Assembly: GCF_051014445.1 (NCBI RefSeq)
Contig: NW_027488370.1
Coordinates: forward strand, 11,656,001 to 11,720,000
DNA length: 64,000 bases
Direction of reading: 5' to 3'
DNA from: Colletes latitarsis
Taxonomy: Eukaryota > Arthropoda > Insecta > Hymenoptera > Colletidae
Shown here: piece after piece, positions 51,203 to 64,000 of the stretch
Layout: the number at the start of each line of letters is the position of its first letter
Numbering within the stretch: position 1 is the stretch's first letter
Position numbers and translations under genes: made by a program
The notes under the pieces: model-generated
Database searches by the model: none
The model's input: only the letters and a program-made list of their open reading frames with translations
Told to the model about the DNA's origin: nothing

Positions 51203-54200
51203 CGATCAATATTTTAGAGAATAATTCATGTTAGGTCTAGGTTAGGTCTGGGATTTGCTCTCATCAGGCTCATTCTTTCGCATATTTCTCATACTTGATG
51301 GCTAGATCCTGGGCTTTTTCTGGATTGCATCACGTAGCAATGAAGTACAACACTGAAACAGTCAATTAAACCTGGTTTCCATCAATATTTTAGTGGACAA
51401 CGCATGTTAGGTCTAGGTTAGGCCTGGGATTTGCCCTCATCAGGCTCATACTGTCGCAGTTTTAACATACTTGTTGAACGGATACTGGGTTTTTTCTGGT
51501 TTGGTTCACGTAGTAATGTGGTACCACACTGAAACATTCAATTAAACCTGGTCTTGATAAATATTTTAGAGGATAACGCATGTTAGGTTTGGGTTAGGTC
51601 TAGGATTTGCCCTCATCAGGCTCATACTTTCGCATATTTCTCATACTTCATGGCTAGATCCTGGGCTGTTTCTGGATTGTATCACGTAGTAATGTGGTAC
51701 CACGCTGAAACAGCCGATTAAACCTGGTTTCGATCAATATTTTAGAGGATAACGCAAGTTAGGTCTGGGATAGGTCTAGGATTTGCCCTCATCAGGCTCT
51801 TAGTTTCGCATATTTCTCATACTTCATGGCTAGATCCTGGGCTATTTCTGGATTGGATCACGTAGTAAAGTGGTACCACACTGAAACATTCAATGAAACC
51901 TGGTCTGGATAAATATTTTAGAGGATAACGCATCTTATGTCTGGGTTAGGTCTAAGATTTGCCCTCATCAGGCTCACAGATTAGCGTTTTTCACATACTA
52001 GTTGAACAGATCCTGGGCTTTTTCTGGTTTGGATCACGAAGTAGTGTGGTACGTCACTGAAACAGTCCATTAAACCTTGTTTCGCTCAATATTTTAGAGG
52101 ATAACGCATGTTAGGTCTAGGTTAGGTCTGGGATTTGCTCTCATCAGGCTCATTCTTTCGCATATTTCTCATACTTGATGGCTAGATCCTGGGCTTTTTC
52201 TGGATTGCATCACGTAGTAATGTAGTACCACACTGAAACAGTCGATTAATCCAGGTTTCGATCAATATTTTTGAGGATAACGCATGTTAGGTCTAGGTTA
52301 GGCCTGGGATTTTCACTCATCGGACTCATACTTTCGCATTCTTCACATTCTTGTTGAACGGATCCTGGGTTTTTTCTGGTTTGGATCACGTAGTAATGTG
52401 GGTCCACACTGAAACAGTCGATTAATCCAGGTTTCGATCAATATTTTAGAGAATAATTCATGTTAGGTCTAGGTTAGGTCTGGGATTTGCTCTCATCAGG
52501 CTCATTCTTTCGCATATTTCTCATACTTGATGGCTAGATCCTGGGCTTTTTCAGGATTGCATCACGTAGTAATGAAGTACAACACTGAAACAGTCAATTA
52601 AACCTGGTTTGGATCAATATTTTAGAGGATAACGCATGTTAGGTCTAGGTTAGGCCTGGGATTTTCACTCATCAGACTCATACTTTCGCATTCTTCACAT
52701 ACTTGTTGAACGGATCCTGGGTTATTTCGGGTTTGGATCACGTAGTAATGTGGGACCACACTGAAACAGTCAATTAAACCAGGTTTCGATCAATATTTTA
52801 GAGAATAATTCATGTTAGGTCTAGGTTAGGCCTGAGATTTTCACTGATCAGACTCATACTTTCGCATTCTTCACATACTTGTTGAACGGATCCTGGGTTT
52901 TTTCTGGTTTTGATCACGTAGTAATGAGGTACCACAATGAAACATTCAATTAAACCTGGTCTTGATAATAATTTTACAGAATAACGCAAGTTATGTCTGG
53001 GATAGGTCTAGGATTTGCCCTCATCAGGCTGTTACTTTCGCATATTTCTCATACTTCATGGCTAGATCCTGGGCTATTTCTGGATTGGATCACGTAGTAA
53101 TGTGGTACTACACTGAAACAGTCAATTAAACCTGGTTTTGATCAATATTTTAGAGAATAATTCATGTTAGGTCTAGGTTAGGTCAGGGATTTGCTCCAAT
53201 CAGGCTCATTCTTTCGCATACTTCTCATACTTGATGGCTAGATCCTGGGCTTTTTCTGGATTGCATCACGTAGTAATGAAGTACAACACTGAAACAGTCA
53301 ATTAAACCTGGTTTCGATCAATATTTTAGAGAATAATTCATGTTAGGTCTAGGTTAGGTCTGGGATTTGCTCTCGTCAGGCTCATTCTTTCGCATATTTC
53401 TCATACTTGATGGCTAGATCCTGGGCTTTTTCTGGATTGCATCACGTAGTAATGAAGTACAACACTGAAACAGTCAATTAAACCTGGTTTCCATCAATAT
53501 TCTAGAGGACAACGCATGTTAGGTCTAGGTTAGGCCTGGGATTTTCCCTCATCAGACTCATACTGTCGCAGTTTTAACATACTTGTTGAACGGATCCTGG
53601 GTTTTTTCTGGTTTGGTTCGCGTAGTAATGTAGTACCACACTAAAACATTCAATTAAACCTTTTCTTGATAAATATTTTAGTGGATAACGCATGTTAGGT
53701 TTGGGTTAGGTCTGAGGTTTGGCCCTCATCAGGCTCATACTTTCGCATATTTCTCATACTTCATGGCTAGATCCTGGGCTGTTTCTGGATTGTATCAGGT
53801 AGTAAAGTGGTACCACACTGAAACATTCAATGAAACCTGGTCCGGACAAATATTTTAGAGGATAACGCAACTTAGGTCTGGGTTAGGTCTAAGATTTGCC
53901 CTCATCAGGCTCACAGTTTAGCGTTTTTCACTTACTTCTTGAACAGATCCTGGGCTTTCTCTGGTTTGGATCACGAAGTTGTGTGGTACCACACTGAAAC
54001 AGTCCATTAAACCTGGTTTCGCTCAATATTTTAGAGGATAACGCATGTTAGGTCTAGGTTAGGTCTGGGATTTGCTCTCATCAGGCTCATTCTTTCGCAT
54101 ATTTCTCATACTTGATGGCTAGATCCTGGGTTTTTTCTGGATTGTATCACGTAGTAATGTGGCACCACGCTGAAACAGTCGATTAAACCTGGTTTCGATC

Positions 54201-55441
54201 AATATTTTATAGGACAACGCAAGGTAAGTCTGGGATAGGTCTGGGATTTGACCTCATCAGACTCATACTTTCGCGTTTTTCACATACTTGTTGAACAGAT
54301 CCTGGGTTTTTTCTGGTTTGGATCACGTAGCAGTGTGGTACCACGCTGAAACAGTCCATTAAACCTGGTTTGGATCAATATTTTAGAGGATAACGCATGT
54401 TAGGTCTAGGTTAGGCCTGGGATTTTCACTCATCAGACTCATACTTTCGCATTCTTCACATACTTGTTGAACGGATCCTGGGTTATTTCGGGTTTGGATC
54501 ACGTAGTAATGTGGGACCACACTGAAACAGTCAATTAAACCAGATTTCGATCAATATTTTAGAGAATAATTCATGTTAGGTCTAGGTTAGGCCTGGGATT
54601 TGCCCTCATCAGGGTCATACTGTCGCAGTTTTAACATACTTGTTGAACGGATCCTGGGTTTTTTCTGGTTTGGTTCACGTAGTAATGTGTTACCACACTG
54701 AAACATTCATTTAAACCTGGTCTTGATAAATATTTTATAGGATAACGCATGTTAGGTTTGGGTTAGGTCTAGGTTTTGCGGTCATCAGGCTCATACTTTC
54801 GCATATTTCTCATACTTCATGGCTAGATCCTGGGCTGTTTCTGGATTGTATCACGTAGTAATGTGGCACCACGCATAAACAGTCGATTAAACCTCGTTTC
54901 GATCAATATTTTATAGGATAACGCAAGTTAAGTCTGGGATAGGTCTGGGATTTGACCTCATCAGACTCATACTTTCGCGTTTTTCACATACTTGTTGAAC
55001 AGATCCTGGGTTTCTTCTGGTTTGGATCAGGTAGTAATGTGGGACCACACTGAAACGGTCAAGTAAACCTGGTTTCGATCAATATTTTAGAGAATAATTC
55101 ATGTTAGGTCTAAGTGTGGTCTGGGATTAACTCTCATCAGGCTCATTCTTTCGCATATTTCTCATACATGTTGAACAGATCCTGGGCTTTTTCTGGTTTG
55201 GATCACGTAGTAGTGTGGTACCACACTGAAACAGTCCATTAAACCTGGTTTCGCTCAATATTTTAGAGGATAACGCATGTTAGGTCTAGGTTAGGTCTGG
55301 AATTTGCTCTCATCAGGCTCATTCTTTCGCATATTTCTCATACTGGATGGCTAGATCCTGGGCTTTTTCTGGATTGCATCACGTAGTAATGTAGTACCAC
55401 ACTGAGACAGTCAATGAAACCTGGTTTCCAACAATATTTTA
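51203..55441. repeat. Irregular satellite segment
   Basis: About 24 monomers, a mosaic of blocks seen elsewhere. The part at 52,190-52,390 resembles 22,190-22,350 and 24,830-24,990 (CGATTAATCCAGG, TCACTCATCGGAC). A class A unit with GGGTTATTTCGGGTTTGG occurs at about 52,720 and 54,481 (1,761 bp apart). The part at 53,500-54,340 resembles 22,550-23,400. No gene or insert is visible. Confidence 0.8.
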
Positions 55442-57730
55442 GAGGACAACGCATGTTAGGTCTAGGTTAGGCCTGGGATTTGCCCTCATCAGAGTCATAC
55501 TGTGGCAGTTTTAACATACTTGTTGAACGGATCCTGGGTTTTTTCTGGTTTGGTTCACGTAGTAATGTGGTACCACACTGAAACATTCAATTAAACCTTT
55601 TCTACATAAATATATTAGAGGATAACGCATGTAAGGTTTGGGTTAGGTCTGAGGTTTGGCCCTCATCAGGCTCATACTTTCGCATATTTCTCATACTTCA
55701 TGGCTAGATCCTGGGCTGTTTCTGGATTGTATCAGGTAGTAAAGTGGTACCACACTGAAACATTCAATGAAACCTGGTCTGGATAAATATTTTAGAGGAC
55801 ACCGCATCTTAGGTCTGGGTTAGGTCTAAGATTTGCCCTCATCAGGCTCACAGTTTAGCGTTTTTCACATACTTCTTGAACAGATCCTGGGCTTTCTCTG
55901 GTTTGGATCAGGAAGTAGTGTGGTACCACACTGAAACAGTCAATGAAACCTGGTTTCCAACAATATTTTAGAGGACAACGCAAGTTAGGTCTAGGTAAGG
56001 CCTGAGATTTTCACTGATCAGACTCATACTTTCGCATTCTTCACATACTTGTTGTACGGATCCTGTGTTTTTTCTAGTTTGGATCACGTAGAATTGTGGA
56101 ACCACACTGAAACATTCAATTAAACCTGGTCTTGATAAATATTTTAGAGGATAACGCATGTTAGGTCTAGGTTAGGCCTGGGATTTTCACTCATCAGACT
56201 CATACTTTCGCATTCTTCACATACTTGTTGAACGGATCCTGGGTTATTTCTGGTTTGGATCACGTAGTAATGTGGGACCACACTGAAACAGTCCAATAAA
56301 CCTGGTTTTGATCAATATTTTAGAGAATAATTCATGTTAGGTCTAGGTTAGGTCTGGGATTTCCTCCCATCAGGCTCATTCTTTCGCATATTTCTCATAC
56401 TTGATCGCTAGAGCCTGGGCTTTTTCTGGATTGCATCACGTAGTAATGAAGTACAACACTGAAACAGTCAATTAAACCTGGTTTCCATCAATATTCTAGA
56501 GGACAACGCATGTTAGGTCTAGGTTAGGCCTGGGATTTGCCCTTATCAGGGTCATACTGTCGCAGTTTTAACATACTTGTTGAACGGATCCTGGGTTTTT
56601 TCTGGTTTGGTTCACGTAGTAATGTGTTACTACACTGAAACATTCAATTAAACCTGGTCTTGATAAATATTTTAGAGGATAACGCATGTTAGGTTTGGGT
56701 TAGGTCTAGGATTTGCCCTCATCAGGCTCATACTTTCGCATATTTCTCATACTTCATGGCTAGATCCTGGGCTGTTTCTGGATTGTATCACGTAGTAATG
56801 TGGCACCAAGCTGAAACAGTCGATTAAACCTGGTTTCGATCAATATTTTATAGGATAACGCAAGTTAAGTCTGGGATAGGTCTGGGATTTGACCTCATCA
56901 GACTCATACTTTCGCGTTTTTCACATACTTGTTGAACAGATTCTGGGTTTTTTCTGGTTTGGATCACGTAGTAGTGTGGTACCACGCTGAAACAGTCCAT
57001 TAAACCTGGTTTGGATCAATATTTTAGAGGATAACGCATGTTAGGTCTAGGTTAGGCCTGGGATTTTCACTCATCAGACTCATACTTTCGCATTCTTCGC
57101 ATACTTGTTGAACGGATCCTGGGTTATTTCTGGTTTGGGTCACGCAGTAATGTGGGACCACACTGAAACAGTCAATTAAACCAGGTTTCGATCAATATTT
57201 TAGAGAATAATTCATGTTAGGTCTAGGTTAGGTCTGGGATTTGCTCCCATCAGGCTCATACTTTCGCATATTTCTCATACTTCATGGCTAGATCCTGGGC
57301 TATTTCTGGATTGGATCACGTAGTAATGTGGCACCACGCTGAAACAGTCGATTAAACCTGGTTTCGATCAATATTTTAGAGGATAACGCAAGTTAAGTCT
57401 GGGATAGGTCTGGGATTTGACCTCATCAGACTCATACTTTCGCATATTTCTCACACTTCATGGCTAGATCCTGGGCTGTTTCTGGATTGGATCACGTAGT
57501 AATGTGGTACCACGCTGAAACAGTCAATTAAACCTGGTTTCGATCAATATTTTAGAGGATAAAGCAAGTTAGGTCTGGGATAGGTCTAGGATTTGCCCTC
57601 ATCAGGCTCTTACTTTCGCATATTTCTCATACTTCATGGCTAGATCCTGGGCTATTTCTGGATTGGATCACGTAGTAAAGTGGTACCACACTGAAACATT
57701 CAATGAAACCTGGTTTCCATCAATATTCTA
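55442..57730. repeat. 2,289-bp higher-order repeat, copy 1 (13 monomers)
   Basis: It matches the following segment at a constant offset of 2,289 bp (13 x 176 plus 1). Markers are TGTGGCAGTTTTAAC at 55,501/57,790, TTGATCGCTAGAGCC at about 56,402/58,691, GCACCAAGCTG at about 56,803/59,092, CATTCTTCGCATAC at about 57,092/59,381 and GGATAAAGCAAG at about 57,558/59,847. It differs from the 2,288-bp HOR at 2,940 in monomer content, so this is a separate 13-mer family. Confidence 0.93.
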
Positions 57731-60000
57731 GAGGACAACGCATGTTAGGTCTAGGTTAGGCCTGGGATTTGCCCTCATCAGAGTCATACTGTGGCAGTTT
57801 TAACATTCTTGTTGAACGGATCCTGGGTTTTTTCTGGTTTGGTTCACGTAGTAATGTGGTACCACACTGAAACATTCAATTAAACCTTTTCTTCATAAAT
57901 ATTTTAGAGGATAACGCATGTAAGGTTTGGGTTAGGTCTGAGGTTTGGCCCTCATCAGGCTCATACTTTCGCATATTTCTCATACATCATGGCTAGATCC
58001 TGGGCTGTTTCTGGATTGTATCAGGTAGTAAAGTGGTACCACACTGAAACATTCAATGAAACCTGGTCTGGATAAATATTTTAGAGGACACCGCATCTTA
58101 GGTCTGGGTTAGGTCTAAGATTTGCCCTCATCAGGCTCACAGTTTAGCGTTTTTCACATACTTCTTGAACAGATCCTGGGCTTTCTCTGGTTTGGATCAG
58201 GAAGTAGTGTGGTACCACACTGAAACAGTCAATGAAACCTGGTTTCCAACAATATTTTAGAGGACAACGCAAGTTAGGTCTAGGTAAGGCCTGAGATTTT
58301 CACTGATCAGACTCATACTTTCGCATTCTTCACATACTTGTTGAACGGATCCTGTGTTTTTTCTAGTTTGGATCACGTAGTATTGTGGTACCACACTGAA
58401 ACATTCAATTAAACCTGGTCTTGATAAATATTTTAGAGGATAACGCATGTTAGGTCTAGGTTAGGCCTGGGATTTTCACTCATCAGACTCATACTTTCGC
58501 ATTCTTCACATACTTGTTGAACGGATCCTGGGTTATTTCTGGTTTGGATCACGTAGTAATGTGGGACCACACTGAAACAGTCCAATAAACCTGGTTTTGA
58601 TCAATATTTTAGAGAATAATTCATGTTAGGTCTAGGTTAGGTCTGGGATTTGCTCCCATCAGGCTCATTCTTTCGCATATTTCTCATACTTGATCGCTAG
58701 AGCCTGGGCTTTTTCTGGATTGCATCACGTAGTAATGAAGTACAACACTGAAACAGTCAATTAAACCTGGTTTCCATCAATATTCTAGAGGACAACGCAT
58801 GTTAGGTCTAGGTTAGGCCTGGGATTTGCCCTTATCAGGGTCATACTGTCGCAGTTTTAACATACTTGTTGAACGGATCCTGGGTTTTTTCTGCTTTGGT
58901 TCACGTAGTAATGTGTTACTACACTGAAACATTCAATTAAACCTGGTCTTGATAAATATTTTAGAGGATAACGCATGTTAGGTTTGGGTTAGGTCTAGGA
59001 TTTGCCCTCATCAGGCTCATACTTTCGCATATTTCTCATACTTCATGGCTAGATCCTGGGCTGTTTCTGGATTGTATCACGTAGTAATGTGGCACCAAGC
59101 TGAAACAGTCGATTAAACCTGGTTTCGATCAATATTTTATAGGATAACGCAAGTTAAGTCTGGGATAGGTCTAGGATTTGACCTCATCAGACTCATACTT
59201 TCGCGTTTTTCACATACTTGTTGAACAGATCCTGGGTTTTTTCTGGTTTGGATCACGTAGTAGTGTGGTACCACGCTGAAACAGTCCATTAAACCTGGTT
59301 TGGATCAATATTTTAGAGGATAACGCATGTTAGGTCTAGGTTAGGCCTGGGATTTTCACTCATCAGACTCAAACTTTCGCATTCTTCGCATACTTGTTGA
59401 ACGGATCCTGGGTTATTTCTGGTTTGGGTCACGCAGTAATGTGGGACCACACTGAAACAGTCAATTAAACCAGGTTTCGATCAATATTTTAGAGAATAAT
59501 TCATGTTAGGTCTAGGTTAGGTCTGGGATTTGCTCCCATCAGGCTCATACTTTCGCATATTTCTCATACTTCATGGCTAGATCCTGGGCTATTTCTGGAT
59601 TGGATCACGTAGTAATGTGGCACCACGCTGAAACAGTCGATTAAACCTGGTTTCGATCAATATTTTAGAGGATAACGCAAGTTAAGTCTGGGATAGGTCT
59701 GGGATTTGACCTCATCAGACTCATACTTTCGCATATTTCTCACACTTCATGGCTAGATCCTGGGCTGTTTCTGGATTGGATCACGTAGTAATGTGGTACC
59801 ACGCTGAAACAGTCAATTAAACCTGGTTTCGATCAATATTTTAGAGGATAAAGCAAGTTAGGTCTGGGATAGGTCTAGGATTTGCCCTCATCAGGCTCTT
59901 ACTTTCGCATATTTCTCATACTTCATGGCTAGATCCTGGGCTATTTCTGGATTGGATCACGTAGTAAAGTGGTACCACACTGAAACATTCAATGAAACCT
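57731..60000. repeat. 2,289-bp higher-order repeat, copy 2
   Basis: Second tandem copy. The match to copy 1 ends at about 60,001, where TGGTCTGGATAAATATT replaces TGGTTTCCATCAATATT. Small differences include TCTGCTTTGG at about 58,890 against TCTGGTTTGG in copy 1, and TTTGCTCCC at about 58,649 against TTTCCTCCC at about 56,360. Confidence 0.93.
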
Positions 60001-63000
60001 GGTCTGGATAAATATTTCAGAGGATAACGCATCGTATGTCTGGGTTAGGTCTAAGATTTGCCCTCATCAGGCTCACAGTTTAGCGTTTTTCACATACTTG
60101 TTGAACAGATCCTGGGCTTTTTCTGGTTTGCATCACGAAGTAGTGTGGTACCTCACTGAAACGGTCCATTAAACCTGGTTTCGCTCAATATTTTAGAGGA
60201 TAACGCATGTTAGGTTTAGGTTAGTTCTGGGATTAGCTCTCATCAGGCTCATTCTTTCGCATATTTCTCATACTTCATGGCTAGATCCTGGGCTATTTCT
60301 GGATTGGATCACGTAGTAATGTGGCACCACGCTGAAGCAGTCGATTAAACCTGGTATCGATCAATATTTTAGAGGATAACGCAAGTTAAGTCTGGGATAG
60401 GTCTGGGATTTGACCTCATCAGACTCATACTTTCGCGTTTTTCACATACTTGTTGAACAGATCGTGGGTTTTTTCTGGATTGCATCACGTAGTAATGTAG
60501 TACCACACTGAAACAGTCAATGAAACCTGGTTTCCATCAATATTTTAGAGGACAACGCATGTTAGGTCTAGGTTAGCCCTGGGAATTACACTCATCAGAC
60601 TCATACTTTCGCATTCTTCACATACTTGTTGAACTGATCCTGGGTTTTTTCTGGTTTGGATCACGTAGTATTGTGGTACCACACTGAAACAGTCAATGAA
60701 ACCTGGTTTCCATCAATATTTTAGAGGACAACGCATGTTAGGTCTAGGTTAGGCCTGGGATTTTCACTCATCAGACTCATACTTTCGCATTCTTCACATA
60801 CTTCTTGAACGGATCCTAGGTTTTTTCTGGTTTGGATCACGTAGTAATGTGGTACCACACTGAGACAGTCAATGTAACCTGGTTTCCATCAATATTTTAG
60901 AGGACAACGCAAGTTAGGTCTAGGTAAGGCCTGAGATTTTCACTGATCGGACTCATACTTTCGCATTTTTCCCATACTTGTTCAACGGATCCTGGGTTTT
61001 TTCTGGTTTGGATCACGTAGTAATGTGGTACCACACTGAAACGGTCAATTAAACCTGGTTTCGATCAATATTTTAGAGGATAACGCAAGTTAGGTCTGGA
61101 ATAAGTCTGGGATTTGCCCTCATCAGGCTCATACTTTCGCGTTTTTCACATACTTGTTGAACAGATCCTGGGTTTTTTCTAGTTTGGGTCACGTAGTAGT
61201 GTGATACCACACTGAAACAGTCGATTAAACCTGGCATCGATCAATATTTTAGAGGATAACGCATGTTAGGTCTAGGTCAGCCCTGGGAATTACACTCTTC
61301 AGACTCATACTTTCGCATTCTTCAAATACTTGTTGAACTGATCCTGGGTGTTTTCTGGTTTGGATCACGTAGTAATGTGGTACCGCACTGAAACAGTCGA
61401 TTAAACCTGGTTTCGATCAATATTTTAGAGGATAACACAAGTAAGGTCTGGGATAGGTCTGGGATTTGACCTCACCAGACTCATACCTTCGCACACTTCA
61501 CATACTCCTTGAACAGATCCTGGGTTATTTTCTGGTTTGGGTCACATAGTAATGTGGTACCACACTGAAACAGTCGATTAGACCAGGTTTCGATCAATAT
61601 TTTAGAGGATAACGCATGTTAAGTCTAGGTTAGGTCTGGGATTTCCACTCATCAGACTCATACTTTGGCATTCTTCACATACTTGTTGAACGGATTCTGG
61701 GTTTTTTCTGGTTTGGATCACGTAGTAATGTGGTACCACACTGAAACAGTCGATTAAACCTGGTTTCGATCAATATTTTTGAGGATAACGCAAGTTAGGT
61801 CTGGGATAGGTCTGGGATTTGACCTCATCAGACTCATACTTTCGCACAGTTCACATACTCCTTGAACAGATCCTGGGTTATTTTCTGGTTTGGATCACAT
61901 AGTAATGTGGTACCACACTGAAACAGTCGATTAAACCAGGTTTCGATCAATATTTTAGAGGAGAACGCATGTTAGGTCTAGGTTAGGCCTGGGATTTTCA
62001 CTCATCAGACGCATACTTTCGCATTCTTCACATTCTTGTTGAACGGATCCTGAGTTTTTTCTGGTTTGGATCACGTAGTAATGTGGGAGCACACTGAAAC
62101 AGTCAATTAAACCAGGTTTCGATCATTATTTTAGAGGAGAACGCATGTTAGGTCTAGGTTAGGTCTGGGATTTGCTCTCATCAGGCTCATTCTTTCGCAT
62201 ATTTCTCATACTTTATGGCTAGAACCTGGGCTTTTTCTGGATTGCATCACGTAGTAATGAAGTACAACACAGAAACAGTCAATTAAACCTGGTTTCCATC
62301 AATATTCTAGAGGACAACGCATGTTAGGTCTAGGTTAGGCCTGGGATTTGCCCTCATCAGGGTCATACTGTCGCAGTTTTAACATACTTGTTGAACGGAT
62401 CCTGGGTTTTTTCTGGTTTGGTTCACGCAGTAATGTGGTACCACACTGAAACGTTCAATTAAACCTTTTCTTGATAAATATTTTAGAGGATAACGCATGT
62501 TAGGTTTGGGTTAGGTCTAGGATTTGCCCTCATCAGGCTCATACTTTCGCATATTTCTCATACTTCATGGCTAGATCCTGGGCTGATTCTGGATTGTATC
62601 ACGCAGTAATGTGGTACCACACTGAAACATTCAATTAAACCTTTTCTTGATAAATATTTTAGAGGATAACGCATGTTAGGTTTGGGTTAGGTCTAGGATT
62701 TGCCCTCATCAGGCTCATACTTTCGCATATTTCTCATACTTCATGGCTAGATCCTGGGCTGTTTCTGGATTGGATCACGTAGTAATGTGGTACCACGCTG
62801 AAACAGTCAATTAAACCTGGTTTCGATCAATATCATAGAGGATAACGCATGTTAGGTCTAGGTTAGGTCTGGGATTTGCTCTCATCAGACTCATTCTTTC
62901 GTATATTTCTCATACTTGATGGCTAGATCCTGGGCTTTTTCTGGATTGCATCACGTATTAATGTAGTACCACACTGAAACAGTCAATGAAACCTGGTTTC

Positions 63001-63013
63001 CATCAATATTCTA
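60001..63013. repeat. Divergent, class-A-rich satellite segment
   Basis: About 17 monomers with more private substitutions than the HOR regions. Examples are AGCCCTGGGAATTACACTC at 60,575 with a sister at 61,279 (704 bp away), TTTGGCATTC near 61,666, TTGTTCAACGG near 60,979 and GGTCACATAGTAATG near 61,541. From about 60,400 to 62,110 all monomers are A-like. A class A-left/class B-right hybrid lies at about 60,450-60,490. No gene or insert is visible. Confidence 0.8.
60450..60490 (+). repeat. Class A/B hybrid monomer junction
   Basis: CACATACTTGTTGAACAG (class A) continues through GATCGTGGGTTTTTTCTGG into ATTGCATCACGTAG (class B right end). This is the opposite polarity to the hybrid at 2,046. 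Confidence 0.7.
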
Positions 63014-64000
63014 GAGGACAACGCATGTTAGGTCTAGGTTAGGCCTGGGATTTGCCCTCATCAGAGTCATACTGTGGCAGTTTTAACATACTTGTTGAAC
63101 GGATCCTGGGTTTTTTCTGGTTTGGTTCACGTAGTAATGTAGTACCACACTGAAACATTCAATTAAACCTTTTCTTCATAAATATTTTAGAGGATAACGC
63201 ATGTTAGGTTTGGGTTAGGTCTGAGGTTTGGCCCTCATCAGGCTCATACTTTCGCATATTTCTCATACTTCATGGCTAGATCCTGGGCTGTTTCTGGATT
63301 GTATCAGGTAGTAAAGTGGTACCACACTGAAACATTCAATGAAACCTGGTCTGGATAAATATTTTAGAGGATAACGCATCTTAGGTCTGGGTTAGGTCTA
63401 AGATTTGCCCTCATCAGGCTCACAGTTTAGCGTTTTTCACATACTTCTTGAACAGATCCTGGGCTTTCTCTGGTTTGGATCAGGAAGTAGTGTGGTACCA
63501 CACTGAAACAGTCAGTGAAACCTGTTTTCCAACAATATTTTAGAGGACAACGCAAGTTAGGTCTAGGTAAGGCCTGAGATTTTCACTGATCAGACTCATA
63601 CTTTCGCATTCTTCACATACTTGTTGAACGGATCCTGGTTTTTTTCTGGTTTGGATCACGTAGTATTGTGGTACCACACTGAAACATTCAATTAAACCTG
63701 GTCTTGATAAATATTTTAGAGGATAACGCATGTTAGGTCTAGGTTAGGCCTGGGATTTTCACTCATCAGACTCATACTTTCGCATTCTTCACATACTTGT
63801 TGAACGGATCCTGGGTTATTTCTGGTTTGGATCACGTAGTAATGTGGGACCACACTGAAACAGTCAAATAAACCTGGTTTTGATCAATATTTTAGAGAAT
63901 AATTCATGTTAGGTCTAGGTTAGGTCTGGGATTTGCTCCCATCAGGCTCATTCTTTCGCATATTTCTCATACTTGATCGCTAGAGCCTGGGCTTTTTCTG
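63014..64000. repeat. 2,289-bp HOR, partial third copy cut by the window end
   Basis: The sequence from GAGGACAACGC at 63,014 follows the order of 57,731 onward: TGTGGCAGTTTT, GGTCTGAGGTTTGGCC, the CACAGTTTAGCG unit, the GGTAAGGCCTGAG class A unit and TTGATCGCTAGAGCC. It is separated from copy 2 by the divergent segment. It may be the start of a further HOR block beyond the window. Confidence 0.85.

Larger units (their letters stand above)
1..64000. repeat. 176-bp tandem satellite array filling the window
   Basis: A sequence beginning GTTAGGTCTAGG starts at 50, 226 and 402, and continues at 176-bp steps to the window end with only small indels. All monomers run in the same direction. Shared landmarks are the TTAGGTCT pair, CTCATCAG, TTTCGCAT or TTTCGCGT, GATCCTGGG, ATCACGTAGTA, CACTGAAACA, TTAAACCTGGTTTCGATCAA and ATTTTAGAG. 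No stretch above 300 bases departs from this plan, so no gene-sized insert or mobile element is present. A 176-bp unit is close to one nucleosome repeat, and such arrays are commonly centromeric or pericentromeric in eukaryotes; that location is inferred, not shown. The family is not one I can name, and the window does not reach either edge of the array. Confidence 0.99.

Noticed and set aside
1..64000. CRISPR-like regular repetition.
   Set aside because: Repeats abut directly at 176 bp with no unique spacers, and no cas genes are present.

Overview
The whole 64,000-base window is one uninterrupted head-to-tail satellite DNA array. The basic monomer is 176 bp: a phase mark at base 50 recurs at 226 and 402, and similarly to base 64,000, giving roughly 364 monomers in one orientation. 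I see no protein-coding gene, tRNA, rRNA, transposon, CRISPR array or unique-sequence island. AT-rich 176-bp monomers arranged in multi-kilobase higher-order repeats (HORs) are typical of a eukaryotic centromeric or pericentromeric/heterochromatic satellite. I cannot name the species. A TTAGG-containing sub-repeat hints at an arthropod only very weakly.

Monomers fall into recognisable classes that differ mainly in their middle part. Class A carries CACATACTTGTTGAAC before a GATCC site, then TTTTTTCTGGTTTGGATCACG. Class B carries CTCATACTTGATGGCTAG (or TTCATGGCTAG) before GATCC, then CTTTTTCTGGATTGCATCACG. There are at least two further A-like subclasses, one with CACAGTTTAGCG and one with CTGTCGCAGTTTTAACATAC. 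Hybrid monomers switch class inside the shared GATCCTGGG segment.

Layout: 1-2,939, mixed A and B monomers. 2,940-7,527, two tandem copies of a 2,288-bp, 13-monomer HOR. 7,528-20,000, irregular mosaic with local duplications at offsets of 352, 704, 1,232, 1,408 and 1,045 bp, and a 22-bp out-of-register duplication at 18,134. 20,000-34,374, overlapping segmental duplications at offsets of 704, 2,464, 2,288, 2,816, 3,344, 5,104, 1,760 and 1,936 bp. 34,375-51,202, about 2.2 copies of a 7,546-bp HOR of 43 monomers, two of which are 165-bp deletion variants. 51,203-55,441, irregular mosaic. 55,442-60,000, two copies of a 2,289-bp, 13-monomer HOR, with a third partial copy from 63,014 to the window end. 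60,001-63,013, a more divergent stretch rich in class A monomers.

Nearly every duplication offset is a multiple of 176 bp, as expected for in-register unequal crossing-over or conversion. No genes work together here. The biological interest is structural: the long HOR, the dyad-rich segment in each monomer, the 11-bp slippage variants and the hybrid monomers.
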